From Pontimicrobium sp. SW4 (lineage in GTDB: Bacteria; Bacteroidota; Bacteroidia; Flavobacteriales; Flavobacteriaceae): a stretch of 64,000 nucleotides of DNA. This document shows, one piece after another, positions 37,907-47,080 of this stretch (position 1 is its first letter; each line of letters starts with the position of its first letter). The stretch is from contig NZ_CP157199.1 of NCBI RefSeq assembly GCF_039954625.1, forward strand, positions 496,001 through 560,000, in the 5' to 3' direction. Made by a program: the position numbers and the translations under genes. The notes under the pieces are model-generated. The model was not told the DNA's origin. It worked only from the letters and a program-made list of their open reading frames with translations, and did no database searches.

Positions 37907-38707
37907 ATGAAAACTAACCTAATTGTCTTACTGCTAATATGCTTAACAAGCACAGTTGTTTTTTCTCAAAATGACAATCGTATTGAGGTAAAAGGCACTA
38001 TTTATGTTGATAGAAATGATAAAGAAGGCGTAACAGTGTTTAATAGTTCTTCAGGAAAAGGAACGGTTACGGATAAGGAAGGAAAGTTTACTATTGAAGT
38101 AGCTTTAAATGATCGTATTGAGTTTTCAGCATTACAATTTAAAGATTTTGCGGTTGTAATAACTCAACAAATGATTGATGCAAATCAGATTAGTGTGTTT
38201 TTGATTGAACAGATTAATAAACTTGATCAAGTCCTTATTTTGCCATATAATTTAACAGGTGATTTAGCTTTTGATACTAGTAATATTGAATTAATGAATC
38301 CTAACTTAGATGCATTGTATTTTGGTTTGGGGAATCTTGATAAATTTGAATTTACAGCCGACCACCTTAGTGAAATTGAAAATATAGCCATGAACGAAAA
38401 CAAACTTGTTAATGGAATTGATGTTGTAAATGTTTTTGGTAAGCTATTAATACCAATTTTTAAATCAAAAAAAACTAAAGAAGAAGTTCCTAATTATAAA
38501 AAGAGAAGAATTCTAGAGATTTATTCTAAGGAACATCTTGCTGATATGCTTAGTCTTAAGGATAAAGATATAATAGAATTTGTCTACTATGTTGAAGAGA
38601 ATAGTTTTGACTACTCTTTACTTAATTCAAATAAAGAACTTGAGTTTATAACCTTTATGAAAGAACAAGAGAAACAGTTTTTAAAAGTTAAATATGGTAA
38701 AAACTAA
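37907..38707 (+). CDS. Exported protein with carboxypeptidase-regulatory-like domain (tandem paralogue A)
   Basis: 266-residue protein with a signal peptide (to FSQ at about residue 21). Residues 25-110 form a beta-sandwich resembling the carboxypeptidase D regulatory-like domain (VKGTIYVDR, then GTVTDKEGKFTIEV). The rest is helical and charged. I do not recognise the C-terminal part. The gene overlaps its paralogue B by 14 bp. Confidence 0.75.
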   Translation: MKTNLIVLLLICLTSTVVFSQNDNRIEVKGTIYVDRNDKEGVTVFNSSSGKGTVTDKEGKFTIEVALNDRIEFSALQFKDFAVVITQQMIDANQISVFLIEQINKLDQVLILPYNLTGDLAFDTSNIELMNPNLDALYFGLGNLDKFEFTADHLSEIENIAMNENKLVNGIDVVNVFGKLLIPIFKSKKTKEEVPNYKKRRILEIYSKEHLADMLSLKDKDIIEFVYYVEENSFDYSLLNSNKELEFITFMKEQEKQFLKVKYGKN

Positions 38708-39491
38708 AGTCAGTTTTTTAGTTGTTTTATTTGGTCTCATTTCTTTTTCAATATATTCGCAAACAGTTGAAATAGAAGGCGTTGTTGCAGGAGGTTCTGA
38801 TGTGGAAAATATTCATGTAATAAATAAATCAGCAAATAAATTTGCTACTACAAATAAACTTGGAGCATTTACTATTGAAGTAAGATTATCAGACACTTTA
38901 GTATTTTCATCAGTACAGTATAATTTAAAAGCGGTCTTTATATCACCAGAAATTATTACTAAAAAAAGAGTGATGGTTTTTTTAGAAGATAAGGTTAATG
39001 AACTGGGGGAAGTTCTTGTAGGCAAAATACTTACAGGAAGTTTGGATTCTGATATAAAAAATTCGGATGCAGAAAGACCACTAAATTTTTATGATCTAGG
39101 AATACCTGGTTATACTGGAAAACCAAAAACTCAAAGTGAACGTAGGCTACACGAAGCTGATGCGGGAAAATATGTAACTATAGGTTTAGGTGTTGGATTA
39201 AACCTAAATAAAATTTTAAACGGCATTACTGGAAGAACAAAAAAACTTAAAGAGCGTGTAAGAAAAGAGTATAGTGATGTTCTTTTAGAAAAAATAAAAG
39301 CGAATTTATCAAAAGATTTTTTTGTGACTTATCCTTTAGACGAATCTTTGCGAGCAGACTTTTTCTATTTCTGTTCAGATGATGAAAATTTTGAAAAACG
39401 TTGTAAAGACAAAAGCGATATTGAAGTTTTTGAATTTTTGGCAGAAAAAATAGTTAGCTATAAAGCCAATTTAAAAACAAAAGACGAGTAA
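38694..39491 (+). CDS. Exported protein with carboxypeptidase-regulatory-like domain (tandem paralogue B)
   Basis: 265-residue paralogue of the preceding gene with the same layout: signal peptide ending FSIYSQ, regulatory-like beta domain (TTNKLGAFTIEVRLSD), then a helical charged tail. The two genes overlap and look like an old tandem duplication. The domain is common in the N-terminus of SusC/TonB-dependent proteins but here it stands without a barrel. Function unknown. Confidence 0.75.
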   Translation: MVKTKVSFLVVLFGLISFSIYSQTVEIEGVVAGGSDVENIHVINKSANKFATTNKLGAFTIEVRLSDTLVFSSVQYNLKAVFISPEIITKKRVMVFLEDKVNELGEVLVGKILTGSLDSDIKNSDAERPLNFYDLGIPGYTGKPKTQSERRLHEADAGKYVTIGLGVGLNLNKILNGITGRTKKLKERVRKEYSDVLLEKIKANLSKDFFVTYPLDESLRADFFYFCSDDENFEKRCKDKSDIEVFEFLAEKIVSYKANLKTKDE

Positions 39492-39549
39492 TTCCTTTTT
39501 GGAACACTTTTTGAACTGCAAATACTAACAAATGATAAAACAAAATAAG

Positions 39550-39557
39550 TACATTTG
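39550..39557 (+). promoter_or_regulatory. Candidate -7 box (TACATTTG) for the DUF6702 gene
   Basis: TACATTTG fits TAnnTTTG and lies 26 bp before the start at 39584. No -33 TTG at the usual spacing. Confidence 0.4.
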
Positions 39558-39583
39558 TTAACTACACTCAAAAGAAAATAGCT

Positions 39584-40087
39584 ATGAAAATAAATAGATT
39601 ATTGGTTTTTTTAATAATAATACCTTTAATGTCATTTACAGTAACGCATAAGTATTATGTAAGTGTAACTGAAGTTGAATATGTGAAAGATCAACAATCT
39701 GTACAAATAGTAACAAGAATTTTTATTGACGATTTTGAAAAAATGTTACGTGAAAGGTATGACGAAAACATTACGTTAGATATAGGTAAAGATGAGACTC
39801 AAATTGATATTCATATTAAAAAATATTTAAGTAGTAAGCTACAAATAACAATAAACAACAAGTTGCAACAATTTGAATTTATAGGGAAAGAATATGATGA
39901 TGATATTCTATTTTGCTATTTAGAAATAACAGACGTTTCTGCTATAAGCAATTTCGAAATTGTTAACCAAGTTCTCTTTGATGTTTTCGATGAACAACAA
40001 AATTTGGTCAAGACAAAAATCAATTCTAAAAATAAGAGTTTTATACTCATACAGCAAAATGATAAAGGAGTGTTAAACTTTAATTAA
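39584..40087 (+). CDS. DUF6702 family exported protein
   Basis: 167-residue protein with a signal peptide (about residues 1-20, MSFTVTHK). It has an alternating strand pattern (HKYYVSVTEVEYV, QSVQIVTRIFIDDFE) and matches the flavobacterial DUF6702 family. Function unknown. In this window, as in related genomes by my recollection, it stands between the carboxypeptidase-regulatory-like genes and the M1 peptidase gene, so a shared role is possible. Confidence 0.75.
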   Translation: MKINRLLVFLIIIPLMSFTVTHKYYVSVTEVEYVKDQQSVQIVTRIFIDDFEKMLRERYDENITLDIGKDETQIDIHIKKYLSSKLQITINNKLQQFEFIGKEYDDDILFCYLEITDVSAISNFEIVNQVLFDVFDEQQNLVKTKINSKNKSFILIQQNDKGVLNFN

Positions 40088-40240
40088 AAGGTTAAAAATT
40101 ACTTAAAATTTGTTAATTTCAGCAATTAGAATTTGTAACCAACTATAGTAATTTATAATGCCATATCAAGTACATGTTTTCTACAACTAGACTAAGGGTT
40201 TATAATTTCTAATCTTTTTAAAATAATTAAATATTTACTA

Positions 40241-42544
40241 ATGAAAAAACTTAAATGTTTCCTACTTTCTGCTTTATTCGTATCTGTAGGAGCTTTTGCG
40301 CAAGAGCAAGAACAAGAAAAACCTGAGCGTAAACCAGGTCACGTGAACATCAACAAATTTAGACAATTGTATGATGAATTTGCGACTCCTAATATGTTCA
40401 GAACAGGATCTGGAGCTCCAGGTCCTGCGTATTATCAGCAACAAGCTGATTATAAAATGAATATTAAATTGGATGATGATAACGCTAAATTATCAGGTTT
40501 CGAAACGATTACTTACACAAATAATTCGCCAGATCAATTAAAGTTTTTATGGGTACAATTAGACCAAAACATGAGGGCTAAAGATTCAAAAACACCTTTA
40601 ATTGAAAGTGGTGGCACTCAAAAACTTCAGCCAGCTGCTAATTTTTCTAAAAACTATATGGAAGAATCTTTTGATGGAGGTTTTAATATAGAACAGGTTA
40701 GTGATGTTAATGGTAAGCCATTGCCACATATGATAAATGGTACTATGATGCGTGTAGAATTGCCAAAAGCAATGAATACTGGAGATAAATTTTCTTTCCA
40801 AATAAAATGGTGGTACAATATTAATGATCATACAAAGGACGGTGGACGTTCGGGATATGAGTATTTTCCTGAAACAGATAACAGAATTTATGTAATGGCA
40901 CAATTCTATCCTAGAATGGCTGTATATAATGATGTTGAAGGTTGGCAAAATTCTCAGTTTTTTGGACGTGATGAATTTGCATTACCATTCGGGAATTTTG
41001 AAGTAAATATTACTGTTCCTGCTGACCATATTTTAGATGGTACTGGTAGATTAATGAATAGAAATGAAGTGTTTAGTAAAGACATGTTGAGCCGTTTTGA
41101 AAAAGCAAAAAAATCTTTTGATGAACCAGTAGAAATTGTCACTCAAAAAGAAGCTGAAGCTGCAGCAAAAAAGAAAAGCAAAGAAACAAAGACTTGGAAA
41201 TTATATGCTGAAAATGTACGTGATTTTGGTTGGACTTCTTCTCGTCTGCATATTTGGGATATGATGGCTGTTAAAATTGGGAATAAAAATGTAATGGCAG
41301 TATCACTTTATCCACCAGAAGCAAACCCTCTTTGGGGAGATTGGTCAACTAAAACTGTTGCTAGTACGCTAATTTCTTATTCAAGAATGACCTTTGATTA
41401 TCCTTATCATAAAGCAATTTCGGTAAGTGCGCCTATGGGAATGGAGTATCCTATGATTTGTTACAATTTTGGACGTCCTGATGCAGATGGAAATATTCCT
41501 AAGAGAGTAAGATATGGTATGCAAGGAGTAATTATACATGAAGTAGGTCATAACTTTTTTCCTATGATTGTTAATAGTGATGAGCGTCAATGGACATGGA
41601 TGGACGAAGGCTTAAATACTTTTGTACAGTATGTTGCAGAACGTGATTTTGCTAAATTATATCCAGATGCACTAGCTGAAGGTGATACTGATTTTCCAGC
41701 AAGACGTGGTCCTGCAGATAAAATTGTACCTTATATGAGTACAGATCAAGATTATTTGGCGCCTATTATGAGTAAAGGATTAAATACTTATCAGTTTGGT
41801 AATAATGCTTATGCTAAACCTGCGACAGGATTAAATATTTTGCGTGAAACTATTATGGGACGTGAGTTGTTTGATTATGCATTTAAAGAATATTCAAACC
41901 GTTGGAAGTTTAAGCACCCAACACCTGAAGATTTCTTTAGAACAATGGAAGATGCATCTGCAATGGATCTAGATTGGTTCTGGAGAGGTTGGTTCTATAC
42001 TACAGATTATACAGATATTGGTATTAAAGAGGTTAAAAAAATGTATGTTACCGATGCACCAAAAAATATTGTTGAAAATATTGCTAGTAGAAATGGTATG
42101 AAGGTAGAAGATTTACCACCATTAGTATATATGGTTGAAGAAGGAAGTGAAGAATTTAACGAAGCTTTAAAAAATAAATCTACTTTAGAGAATGCACCAA
42201 CTTTAAAAGAGTACTTAATGGATAATTTTACTGCTGAAGAACGTAAAAAAATTAAATCTCCTAAGTACATTTATAATGTAACTTTTAATAAACCAGGAGG
42301 CTTAGTAATGCCAATTATTGTTGAATATGAATATGCTGATGGAACATCTAAACGAGAAACATATCCTGCTGAAATTTGGAGACATAACGATAAAGAAGTA
42401 AGTAAATCTATAGCTTCTGAGAAAGAAATAGTATCTATTAAAGTAGATCCAGATTTAGAAACTGCGGATATTGATACGTCTAATAACTCTTGGCCTAAAG
42501 AAGTGAAGCAAAGTAAGTTTGATCAATTTAAGAGCAAAAACTAG
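40241..42544 (+). CDS. M1 family zinc aminopeptidase, secreted
   Basis: 767-residue exported metallopeptidase with a signal peptide (to AFAQ at residue 21). The zinc site HEVGH (H433, E434, H437) is followed 18 residues later by E456 in WTWMDEGLNTF, the correct M1 spacing. An N-terminal beta domain comes first, and the C-terminal part includes the DLDWFWRGWFYTTDY block. It would cleave N-terminal residues from peptides outside the cytoplasm. The GAMEN exopeptidase motif of classical M1 enzymes is replaced here by the SAPMGMEYP region. The gene ends at a strong terminator. Confidence 0.92.
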   Translation: MKKLKCFLLSALFVSVGAFAQEQEQEKPERKPGHVNINKFRQLYDEFATPNMFRTGSGAPGPAYYQQQADYKMNIKLDDDNAKLSGFETITYTNNSPDQLKFLWVQLDQNMRAKDSKTPLIESGGTQKLQPAANFSKNYMEESFDGGFNIEQVSDVNGKPLPHMINGTMMRVELPKAMNTGDKFSFQIKWWYNINDHTKDGGRSGYEYFPETDNRIYVMAQFYPRMAVYNDVEGWQNSQFFGRDEFALPFGNFEVNITVPADHILDGTGRLMNRNEVFSKDMLSRFEKAKKSFDEPVEIVTQKEAEAAAKKKSKETKTWKLYAENVRDFGWTSSRLHIWDMMAVKIGNKNVMAVSLYPPEANPLWGDWSTKTVASTLISYSRMTFDYPYHKAISVSAPMGMEYPMICYNFGRPDADGNIPKRVRYGMQGVIIHEVGHNFFPMIVNSDERQWTWMDEGLNTFVQYVAERDFAKLYPDALAEGDTDFPARRGPADKIVPYMSTDQDYLAPIMSKGLNTYQFGNNAYAKPATGLNILRETIMGRELFDYAFKEYSNRWKFKHPTPEDFFRTMEDASAMDLDWFWRGWFYTTDYTDIGIKEVKKMYVTDAPKNIVENIASRNGMKVEDLPPLVYMVEEGSEEFNEALKNKSTLENAPTLKEYLMDNFTAEERKKIKSPKYIYNVTFNKPGGLVMPIIVEYEYADGTSKRETYPAEIWRHNDKEVSKSIASEKEIVSIKVDPDLETADIDTSNNSWPKEVKQSKFDQFKSKN

Positions 42545-42566
42545 TTAAAGTTTTTAATATAATATT

Positions 42567-42595
42567 AAAACCGACTTTTTTAAGTCGGTTTTTTT
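42567..42595 (+). terminator. Rho-independent terminator after the M1 peptidase gene
   Basis: Stem AAACCGACTT / AAGTCGGTTT, short T-loop, followed by a T-run. Confidence 0.92.
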
Positions 42596-42607
42596 ATACA
42601 TACTCAT

Positions 42608-42615
42608 TATATTTG
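42608..42615 (+). promoter_or_regulatory. Candidate -7 box (TATATTTG) almost touching tatA
   Basis: TATATTTG fits TAnnTTTG and ends 4 bp before the tatA ATG, so transcription would start at about the start codon (leaderless mRNA). It lies 12 bp after the preceding terminator. Confidence 0.4.
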
Positions 42616-42619
42616 TACC

Positions 42620-42907
42620 ATGTTACAACAAGCAACCTTTTTATTTATTAGTGGAGCTGAAATTGCATTCATCCTATTTATAGTGGTGATGGTATTTGGT
42701 GCTGATAAAATTCCTGAAATTGCACGAGGTCTTGGTAAAGGTATGCGTACTCTTAAAGATGCTACTAACGATATTAAACATGAAATTGCTAAAAGTGCAG
42801 ATAAACATGGTATTGATACCGATGTAGCTAGTAGTATTAATGAGGAAATTACCAAAGTAAAAGAAGGTATTGATGATTTTACAGGTTCTGTAAAACGCAA
42901 ACTTTAG
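42620..42907 (+). CDS. tatA: Twin-arginine translocase subunit TatA/TatE
   Basis: 95-residue membrane protein forming the pore part of the Tat system for folded proteins. One N-terminal helix (about 8-24, with the conserved early acidic residue E14 in SGAEIAFI), then the hinge FGADKIPEIARGLGKGMR and an amphipathic, charged tail. The gene overlaps the convergent DUF5694 gene by 4 bp. No tatC is adjacent. Confidence 0.93.
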   Translation: MLQQATFLFISGAEIAFILFIVVMVFGADKIPEIARGLGKGMRTLKDATNDIKHEIAKSADKHGIDTDVASSINEEITKVKEGIDDFTGSVKRKL

Positions 42908-43779
42908 TTTTCTTCCAAACTACTAAGTTCAACAAAATCATATTGCGGAGAAGCCTCAAAAAACTGACGCAATATAGCAGCATGTCCATTTCCAAAAATT
43001 ACTAAAATCCTATCATTTGGACTCTCAGTTATATTAACAATATTTGCAAATATTCGTGCATTGCGATTGTACCACCACATTGAAAAATTATCTGCACCTT
43101 GTCCTTCTCCTGTTGCAAAAGAACCAGTTAAATACAAACCAAAATTAGTATTATGACCTTCTCGAGTGTTCATGTTTTTTATAACATCCAATATTTTAGT
43201 TTTCTTCATTTGCTTTTCTCTATAGTCAAAATATTGCTTAGCCATTTCCCAATAAGGATCCTCAAGATCTCTGTCAATTTTATTAGTTAATGATTTATAG
43301 TAAGTTGAGTCTTGTTTCCATAAATCGTTACTAAGTGCAGTGGCATCTACAGTATAAAGAGTATCAATATTTACATCATTTGCTATACGCATTGCAAGCT
43401 GATATCGTTCATCACGCTTTTCTCTATGCTTTCCTGATTTATATTCTTTAAATTTAGTATTCCAATTATATCCAGGATGCGCCTCAATAGCAATTTTAGT
43501 AGGTTTAAACTTTTTAATGTATTCAACAAGTTCGGTAACCTCTGTTTTTTTAGGTTCTTTTAGCACATCAATTTTATCACTTTCTTCAGTTTTAATTTTA
43601 TCTAAACCTGGATAGTTAAAATGAAAAGTACCAACGACTAATACTTGAGCACGCTCTTTTGAATAAAACTCTGAAGCTGGTTTAAGTGAATTATGGGTCT
43701 TTTTTTCTACTATACTATCATTACTATTATTGCAAGCTATAAGTAGAAAAGTGAAAAGAGAAAATATAGATTTTTTCAT
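42904..43779 (-). CDS. DUF5694 lipoprotein
   Basis: 291-residue lipoprotein (signal ending LLIAC, Cys16). Blocks VLVVGTFHFNYPGLD, KPTKIAIEAHPGYN and RILVIFGNGHAAILRQFF match DUF5694. The G-T-x-H, E-x-H and GxGH pattern recalls the TraB/PrgY-TIKI metalloprotease-like fold; that link is inference. Converges with tatA. Confidence 0.82.
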   Translation of the reverse strand: MKKSIFSLFTFLLIACNNSNDSIVEKKTHNSLKPASEFYSKERAQVLVVGTFHFNYPGLDKIKTEESDKIDVLKEPKKTEVTELVEYIKKFKPTKIAIEAHPGYNWNTKFKEYKSGKHREKRDERYQLAMRIANDVNIDTLYTVDATALSNDLWKQDSTYYKSLTNKIDRDLEDPYWEMAKQYFDYREKQMKKTKILDVIKNMNTREGHNTNFGLYLTGSFATGEGQGADNFSMWWYNRNARIFANIVNITESPNDRILVIFGNGHAAILRQFFEASPQYDFVELSSLEEN

Positions 43780-43878
43780 TATACAAATTGTTGGTTTTAT
43801 ATAATGAGCACCTTTTAAAAAGAATGTTACAGTCTTTGATATTTTTTTTTGAATTTAAATACAATTACTATTCAACTA

Positions 43879-44523
43879 TCATTTTTTTCTACTGATTGTT
43901 AAACCATCTCGTATAGGTAGCATTACTGTTTCTACTCTAGAATCTTTCCTTAAAACCTTATTGTAGTCTATTAGAGCTGGAGTAGAGGTGTCTTCTTTTT
44001 TGAATACTGTGTCTAAAACTTTACCACTCCAAAGGACATTATCAGAAAGTATGATTCCTCCAATGTTTATTTTGTCAATAATGGTGTGAAAATAATTCGT
44101 GTAGTTTTCTTTATCTGCATCAATAAAAACTAAATCAAATGTTTTGTTTAGTGTAGGGATAACTTCAAGCGCATCACCTAAGTGTTGATGAATTTGAGAG
44201 CCATATCCAGATTTGTCAAAATATTTACGCTGAAAATCAAATAATTCTTCATTTATATCAATTGTGTGTAACTCTCCAGAATCTTGCATGCCTTCTGCCA
44301 AACATAAAGCAGAATAACCAGTATAAGTGCCTATTTCTAGTATGTTTTTTGGATTCACTAACTTTGAAATCATACTTAATACACGACCTTGATAATGTCC
44401 ACTTAACATTCGTGGTTGCAATATTTTTTGGTATGTTTCTCGACTAAGTTCTTGTAATAATTCTGGCTCATCTTGACTATGAGCTACTACATAGTCATCA
44501 ATCTTATCTGGTAAGAAATTCAT
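43879..44523 (-). CDS. O-methyltransferase (caffeoyl-CoA/catechol type)
   Basis: 214-residue SAM-dependent O-methyltransferase. SAM motif I ILEIGTYTGYSALCLAEG, the acidic HTIDINEE block, and the metal site VFIDADKENY with later ILSDNVLWSG fit the family that methylates catechol-like hydroxyls with Mg2+. It is the last gene of the kynurenine cluster, with its ATG overlapping the ACMSD stop by one base. A hydroxylated aromatic of this pathway, such as 3-hydroxykynurenine or 3-hydroxyanthranilate, is a possible substrate (inference). Confidence 0.88.
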   Translation of the reverse strand: MNFLPDKIDDYVVAHSQDEPELLQELSRETYQKILQPRMLSGHYQGRVLSMISKLVNPKNILEIGTYTGYSALCLAEGMQDSGELHTIDINEELFDFQRKYFDKSGYGSQIHQHLGDALEVIPTLNKTFDLVFIDADKENYTNYFHTIIDKINIGGIILSDNVLWSGKVLDTVFKKEDTSTPALIDYNKVLRKDSRVETVMLPIRDGLTISRKK

Positions 44524-45605
44524 TAACTTAATATTCTATTTAATAACTTTTGTTTGGCAGCTTCATCATCACCACACAACCATTGTACAACATTGTCTTC
44601 CCAAATAGCATCACGCTCATTTTCATTAATAATATCCTGTTGAATTGCTAAATCTAATATTTTCCCAGGGTAGGATGATTGTTTCTCACTTTCCATTTCA
44701 CCTAAAGGATAAGGATCATCTAATCCCATAAGGACTTGTTTAGAGCCTTGATTTTTTATCAATAATTCAAGTCCTCCAGTATCATGTACTAAAGTGTCAA
44801 AAAAGATATTTTTATGACCTACAGCTTTTCTTGGGTGACTTTTGCCTTCAAATAAATCTGGTCTGCCATCAAAACCTTGAATACGTCTTCCTAAATTAAT
44901 TTGTGCTAATTGTCCACCATGAGCAAAACAAGTACGCATGTTTGGAAATTTGTCTTGGTAGCCATTTAATGTTAAAAAATGATAGGCATCGGCACATTGA
45001 GCTAACATCCAAATTAAATGAAAACGCCAAGAGGTGTTTTCTAGTTTTATAAATTTTTCACCATCATAAGGATGAATTTCTACAGCAAGATTGTATTTGC
45101 TTGCTAATTCAAAAATAGGCTCATTTTCTTCATCGAAAATACAACGCCAAGTACCAATGGTATCCATATAGTGGGTTGGTAAGCATAAGAGTTGCATACC
45201 CAACTCTTCAACGCAACGTTCAATTTCCCAACAAGCCCCTTTAACAAAACCAGGATGTACTACAAAACCACAAGTAAATTTGCTTGGATTTTCATGTTGT
45301 ATCCTTGCGTTAAAATCATTTTGAAAACGTAAAGCTTGTTTCATTTCTTCCACACGCAAACCATTACCATATAATTGTGATAAGTTAAGTACTACTGCAT
45401 GATCAATTTTAAAACGCTCCATCCAAGCAAGTTTCTCATTTAGAAAGAAACTAGAATCTGTTATTGGGCGATTCCAATCTTTTTGAAGCATAAATTTTCG
45501 GTCTTTATCTACCCAGAAAATACCTTTGTCTTTCATAAACTGAGGAATTTCTTCAGGATATGGAAGAAGGTGAGAATGACCGTTTATGCGAAGTTTACGT
45601 TTCAT
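44523..45605 (-). CDS. nbaD: 2-amino-3-carboxymuconate-6-semialdehyde decarboxylase
   Basis: 360-residue zinc amidohydrolase-fold decarboxylase that removes CO2 from ACMS to give 2-aminomuconate semialdehyde. The metal ligands are H10 and H12 in NGHSHLLP, then the His of VEIHPYD, the His of CFAHGGQ and the Asp of GLDDPYPLGE. It is encoded 3 bp after the dioxygenase gene that makes its substrate. The family match and the context agree. Confidence 0.93.
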   Translation of the reverse strand: MKRKLRINGHSHLLPYPEEIPQFMKDKGIFWVDKDRKFMLQKDWNRPITDSSFFLNEKLAWMERFKIDHAVVLNLSQLYGNGLRVEEMKQALRFQNDFNARIQHENPSKFTCGFVVHPGFVKGACWEIERCVEELGMQLLCLPTHYMDTIGTWRCIFDEENEPIFELASKYNLAVEIHPYDGEKFIKLENTSWRFHLIWMLAQCADAYHFLTLNGYQDKFPNMRTCFAHGGQLAQINLGRRIQGFDGRPDLFEGKSHPRKAVGHKNIFFDTLVHDTGGLELLIKNQGSKQVLMGLDDPYPLGEMESEKQSSYPGKILDLAIQQDIINENERDAIWEDNVVQWLCGDDEAAKQKLLNRILS

Positions 45606-45608
45606 AAA

Positions 45609-46145
45609 TTATTCTTCTATCTGTACTTTTTTTGGAGGCTGCATTACCTCTCCACAATTAGGGCAAGACCTTTTGTCTTTATCACCATAATATTTATCAA
45701 AAATAGCAGGCATATCAGTTTCAATATTATCGAGTGTGAAATCTTCTTCATAAAGTTTAGTCGTGCAATTTTCACAAAACCAAAGTAGAGCATCTTGCAT
45801 GCCTTTTTCTCTTGGATATTCAATGACTAATCCAACAGTATTAGCTCCTCGTTGAGGTGAATGCGGAATTTTTGGAGGTAGCAAGAATATTTCCCCTTCT
45901 TTAATATGAATATCTTTGGGTGTGCCTTTATCAATAACCTTTAAGGTAATGTCACCTTCAACTTGGTAGAAAAATTCTGGTGTTTCATTATAATGGTAAT
46001 CTTTTCTGCTATTAGGTCCACCAACTACCATAACTATGAAATCGCCATCTTTCCAAACGACTTTGTTTCCAACTGGTGGTTTTAAAAGATGTCTATTTTC
46101 ATCAATCCATGCTTTAAAATTTATTGGAGGATATAATTTACTCAT
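45609..46145 (-). CDS. nbaC: 3-hydroxyanthranilate 3,4-dioxygenase
   Basis: 178-residue cupin dioxygenase that opens the ring of 3-hydroxyanthranilate to ACMS. Iron ligands H51, E57 and H95 are in place, in YHYNETPEFFYQVEG and PKIPHSP. A second, rubredoxin-like metal site is formed by C124-x-x-C127 and C161-x-x-C164, typical of bacterial enzymes of this family. Confidence 0.96.
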   Translation of the reverse strand: MSKLYPPINFKAWIDENRHLLKPPVGNKVVWKDGDFIVMVVGGPNSRKDYHYNETPEFFYQVEGDITLKVIDKGTPKDIHIKEGEIFLLPPKIPHSPQRGANTVGLVIEYPREKGMQDALLWFCENCTTKLYEEDFTLDNIETDMPAIFDKYYGDKDKRSCPNCGEVMQPPKKVQIEE

Positions 46146-46177
46146 GATTTTATGATTTTAAAAAGAATGATATAAAG

Positions 46178-46960
46178 TTACAAAGATTTTGTTCGTCCAC
46201 CATCAACAGGAAGGTTAATTCCATTTATATAAGCAGCACGTTCACTTGCTAAAAAAGTAATGGCATCTGCTAATTCTTCAGGTTTTGCAAATCGTTTTGC
46301 TGGAATAGCATTTTTCATAGTGCTGGCGGCAGCTTCTTCAGTGTTGCCAGTTTTAGCAGATTTATTTTTAATAATTTCTGTTAATCGTTCAGTTCCAGTG
46401 GCTCCTGGAAGCACATTGTTTACTGTTATTCCATATTGACCCAATTCGTTGGCAAGTGTTTTACTCCAATTGGCTACAGCACCACGAATTGTATTACTTA
46501 CACCAAGACCATCTAAAGGCTGTTTTACAGAAGTTGATATGACATTAATAATGCGCCCAAAGCCTTCACTTTTCATAAATGGAACGACTGCTTGTGCTAA
46601 TATATGATTACACTTTAAGTGTTGTGTAAAGGCCGATTCAAACTCAGATAGATCTGCTGAAAATACAGGCCCTCCTTTAGGTCCTCCAGTATTGTTTACC
46701 AATATATGAAAACCATGATTATTAATTATATATTCTGAAACTTTGCTTTTTAATTCATCTGGATTTGAAAAATCGGCGACGATATAATCGTGAGATCGTT
46801 GCTTAGGTAATTCAGCAAGAACTAATTTAAGTTTGTTTTCGTTCCTAGCAACTAGTGTTACTTGAACACCTTCAGCAGCTAAAGCCAAAGCAGTTGCTTT
46901 ACCAATTCCTGCTGTGCTACCGCATACTAAAGCGTATTTATTGTTGAGTTCTAGATTCAT
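46178..46960 (-). CDS. Atypical short-chain dehydrogenase/reductase in the kynurenine cluster
   Basis: 260-residue Rossmann-fold SDR. The cofactor motif CGSTAGIGKA (13-22) and NNTGG (89-93) are intact. The catalytic Tyr-x-x-x-Lys is not: at the expected place (after S142) the sequence is VSNTIRGAV, so Ser155 and Arg159 stand where Tyr and Lys would be. A group of SDRs with SN..R at this position is known, and its chemistry is less clear. It sits between the dioxygenase and dehydrogenase genes, but the standard pathway has no step for it. Confidence 0.85.
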   Translation of the reverse strand: MNLELNNKYALVCGSTAGIGKATALALAAEGVQVTLVARNENKLKLVLAELPKQRSHDYIVADFSNPDELKSKVSEYIINNHGFHILVNNTGGPKGGPVFSADLSEFESAFTQHLKCNHILAQAVVPFMKSEGFGRIINVISTSVKQPLDGLGVSNTIRGAVANWSKTLANELGQYGITVNNVLPGATGTERLTEIIKNKSAKTGNTEEAAASTMKNAIPAKRFAKPEELADAITFLASERAAYINGINLPVDGGRTKSL

Positions 46961-46963
46961 AAT

Positions 46964-47080
46964 AAGCCCCTCCTAACCTCCCCAAAGGGGAGGAACTCTT
47001 AACAGGGTTAATGAGTTTATTAGACTTTATTTTAATTTTAGCTCACTACTCCCTCCCTTAGGGAGGGTTGGGGTGGGCTT
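46964..47080. repeat. Intergenic double-palindrome inverted-repeat element
   Basis: Two GC-rich arms face each other: the left arm (46964-46994) contains the palindrome CCTCCCC-AAA-GGGGAGG, and the right arm (47051-47080) contains CCCTCCC-TTA-GGGAGGG. The outer ends AAGCCC and GGGCTT pair. The middle 56 bp is A/T-rich. The element fills the whole gap from the SDR start to the dehydrogenase stop. It looks like a short repeat of the REP/MITE kind; copies elsewhere cannot be checked here. Confidence 0.8.

Noticed and set aside
37907..39491. The two regulatory-like paralogues as fragments of one broken SusC/TonB receptor
   Set aside because: Each has its own signal peptide and a complete, similar layout of about 265 residues, which fits duplication better than breakage.
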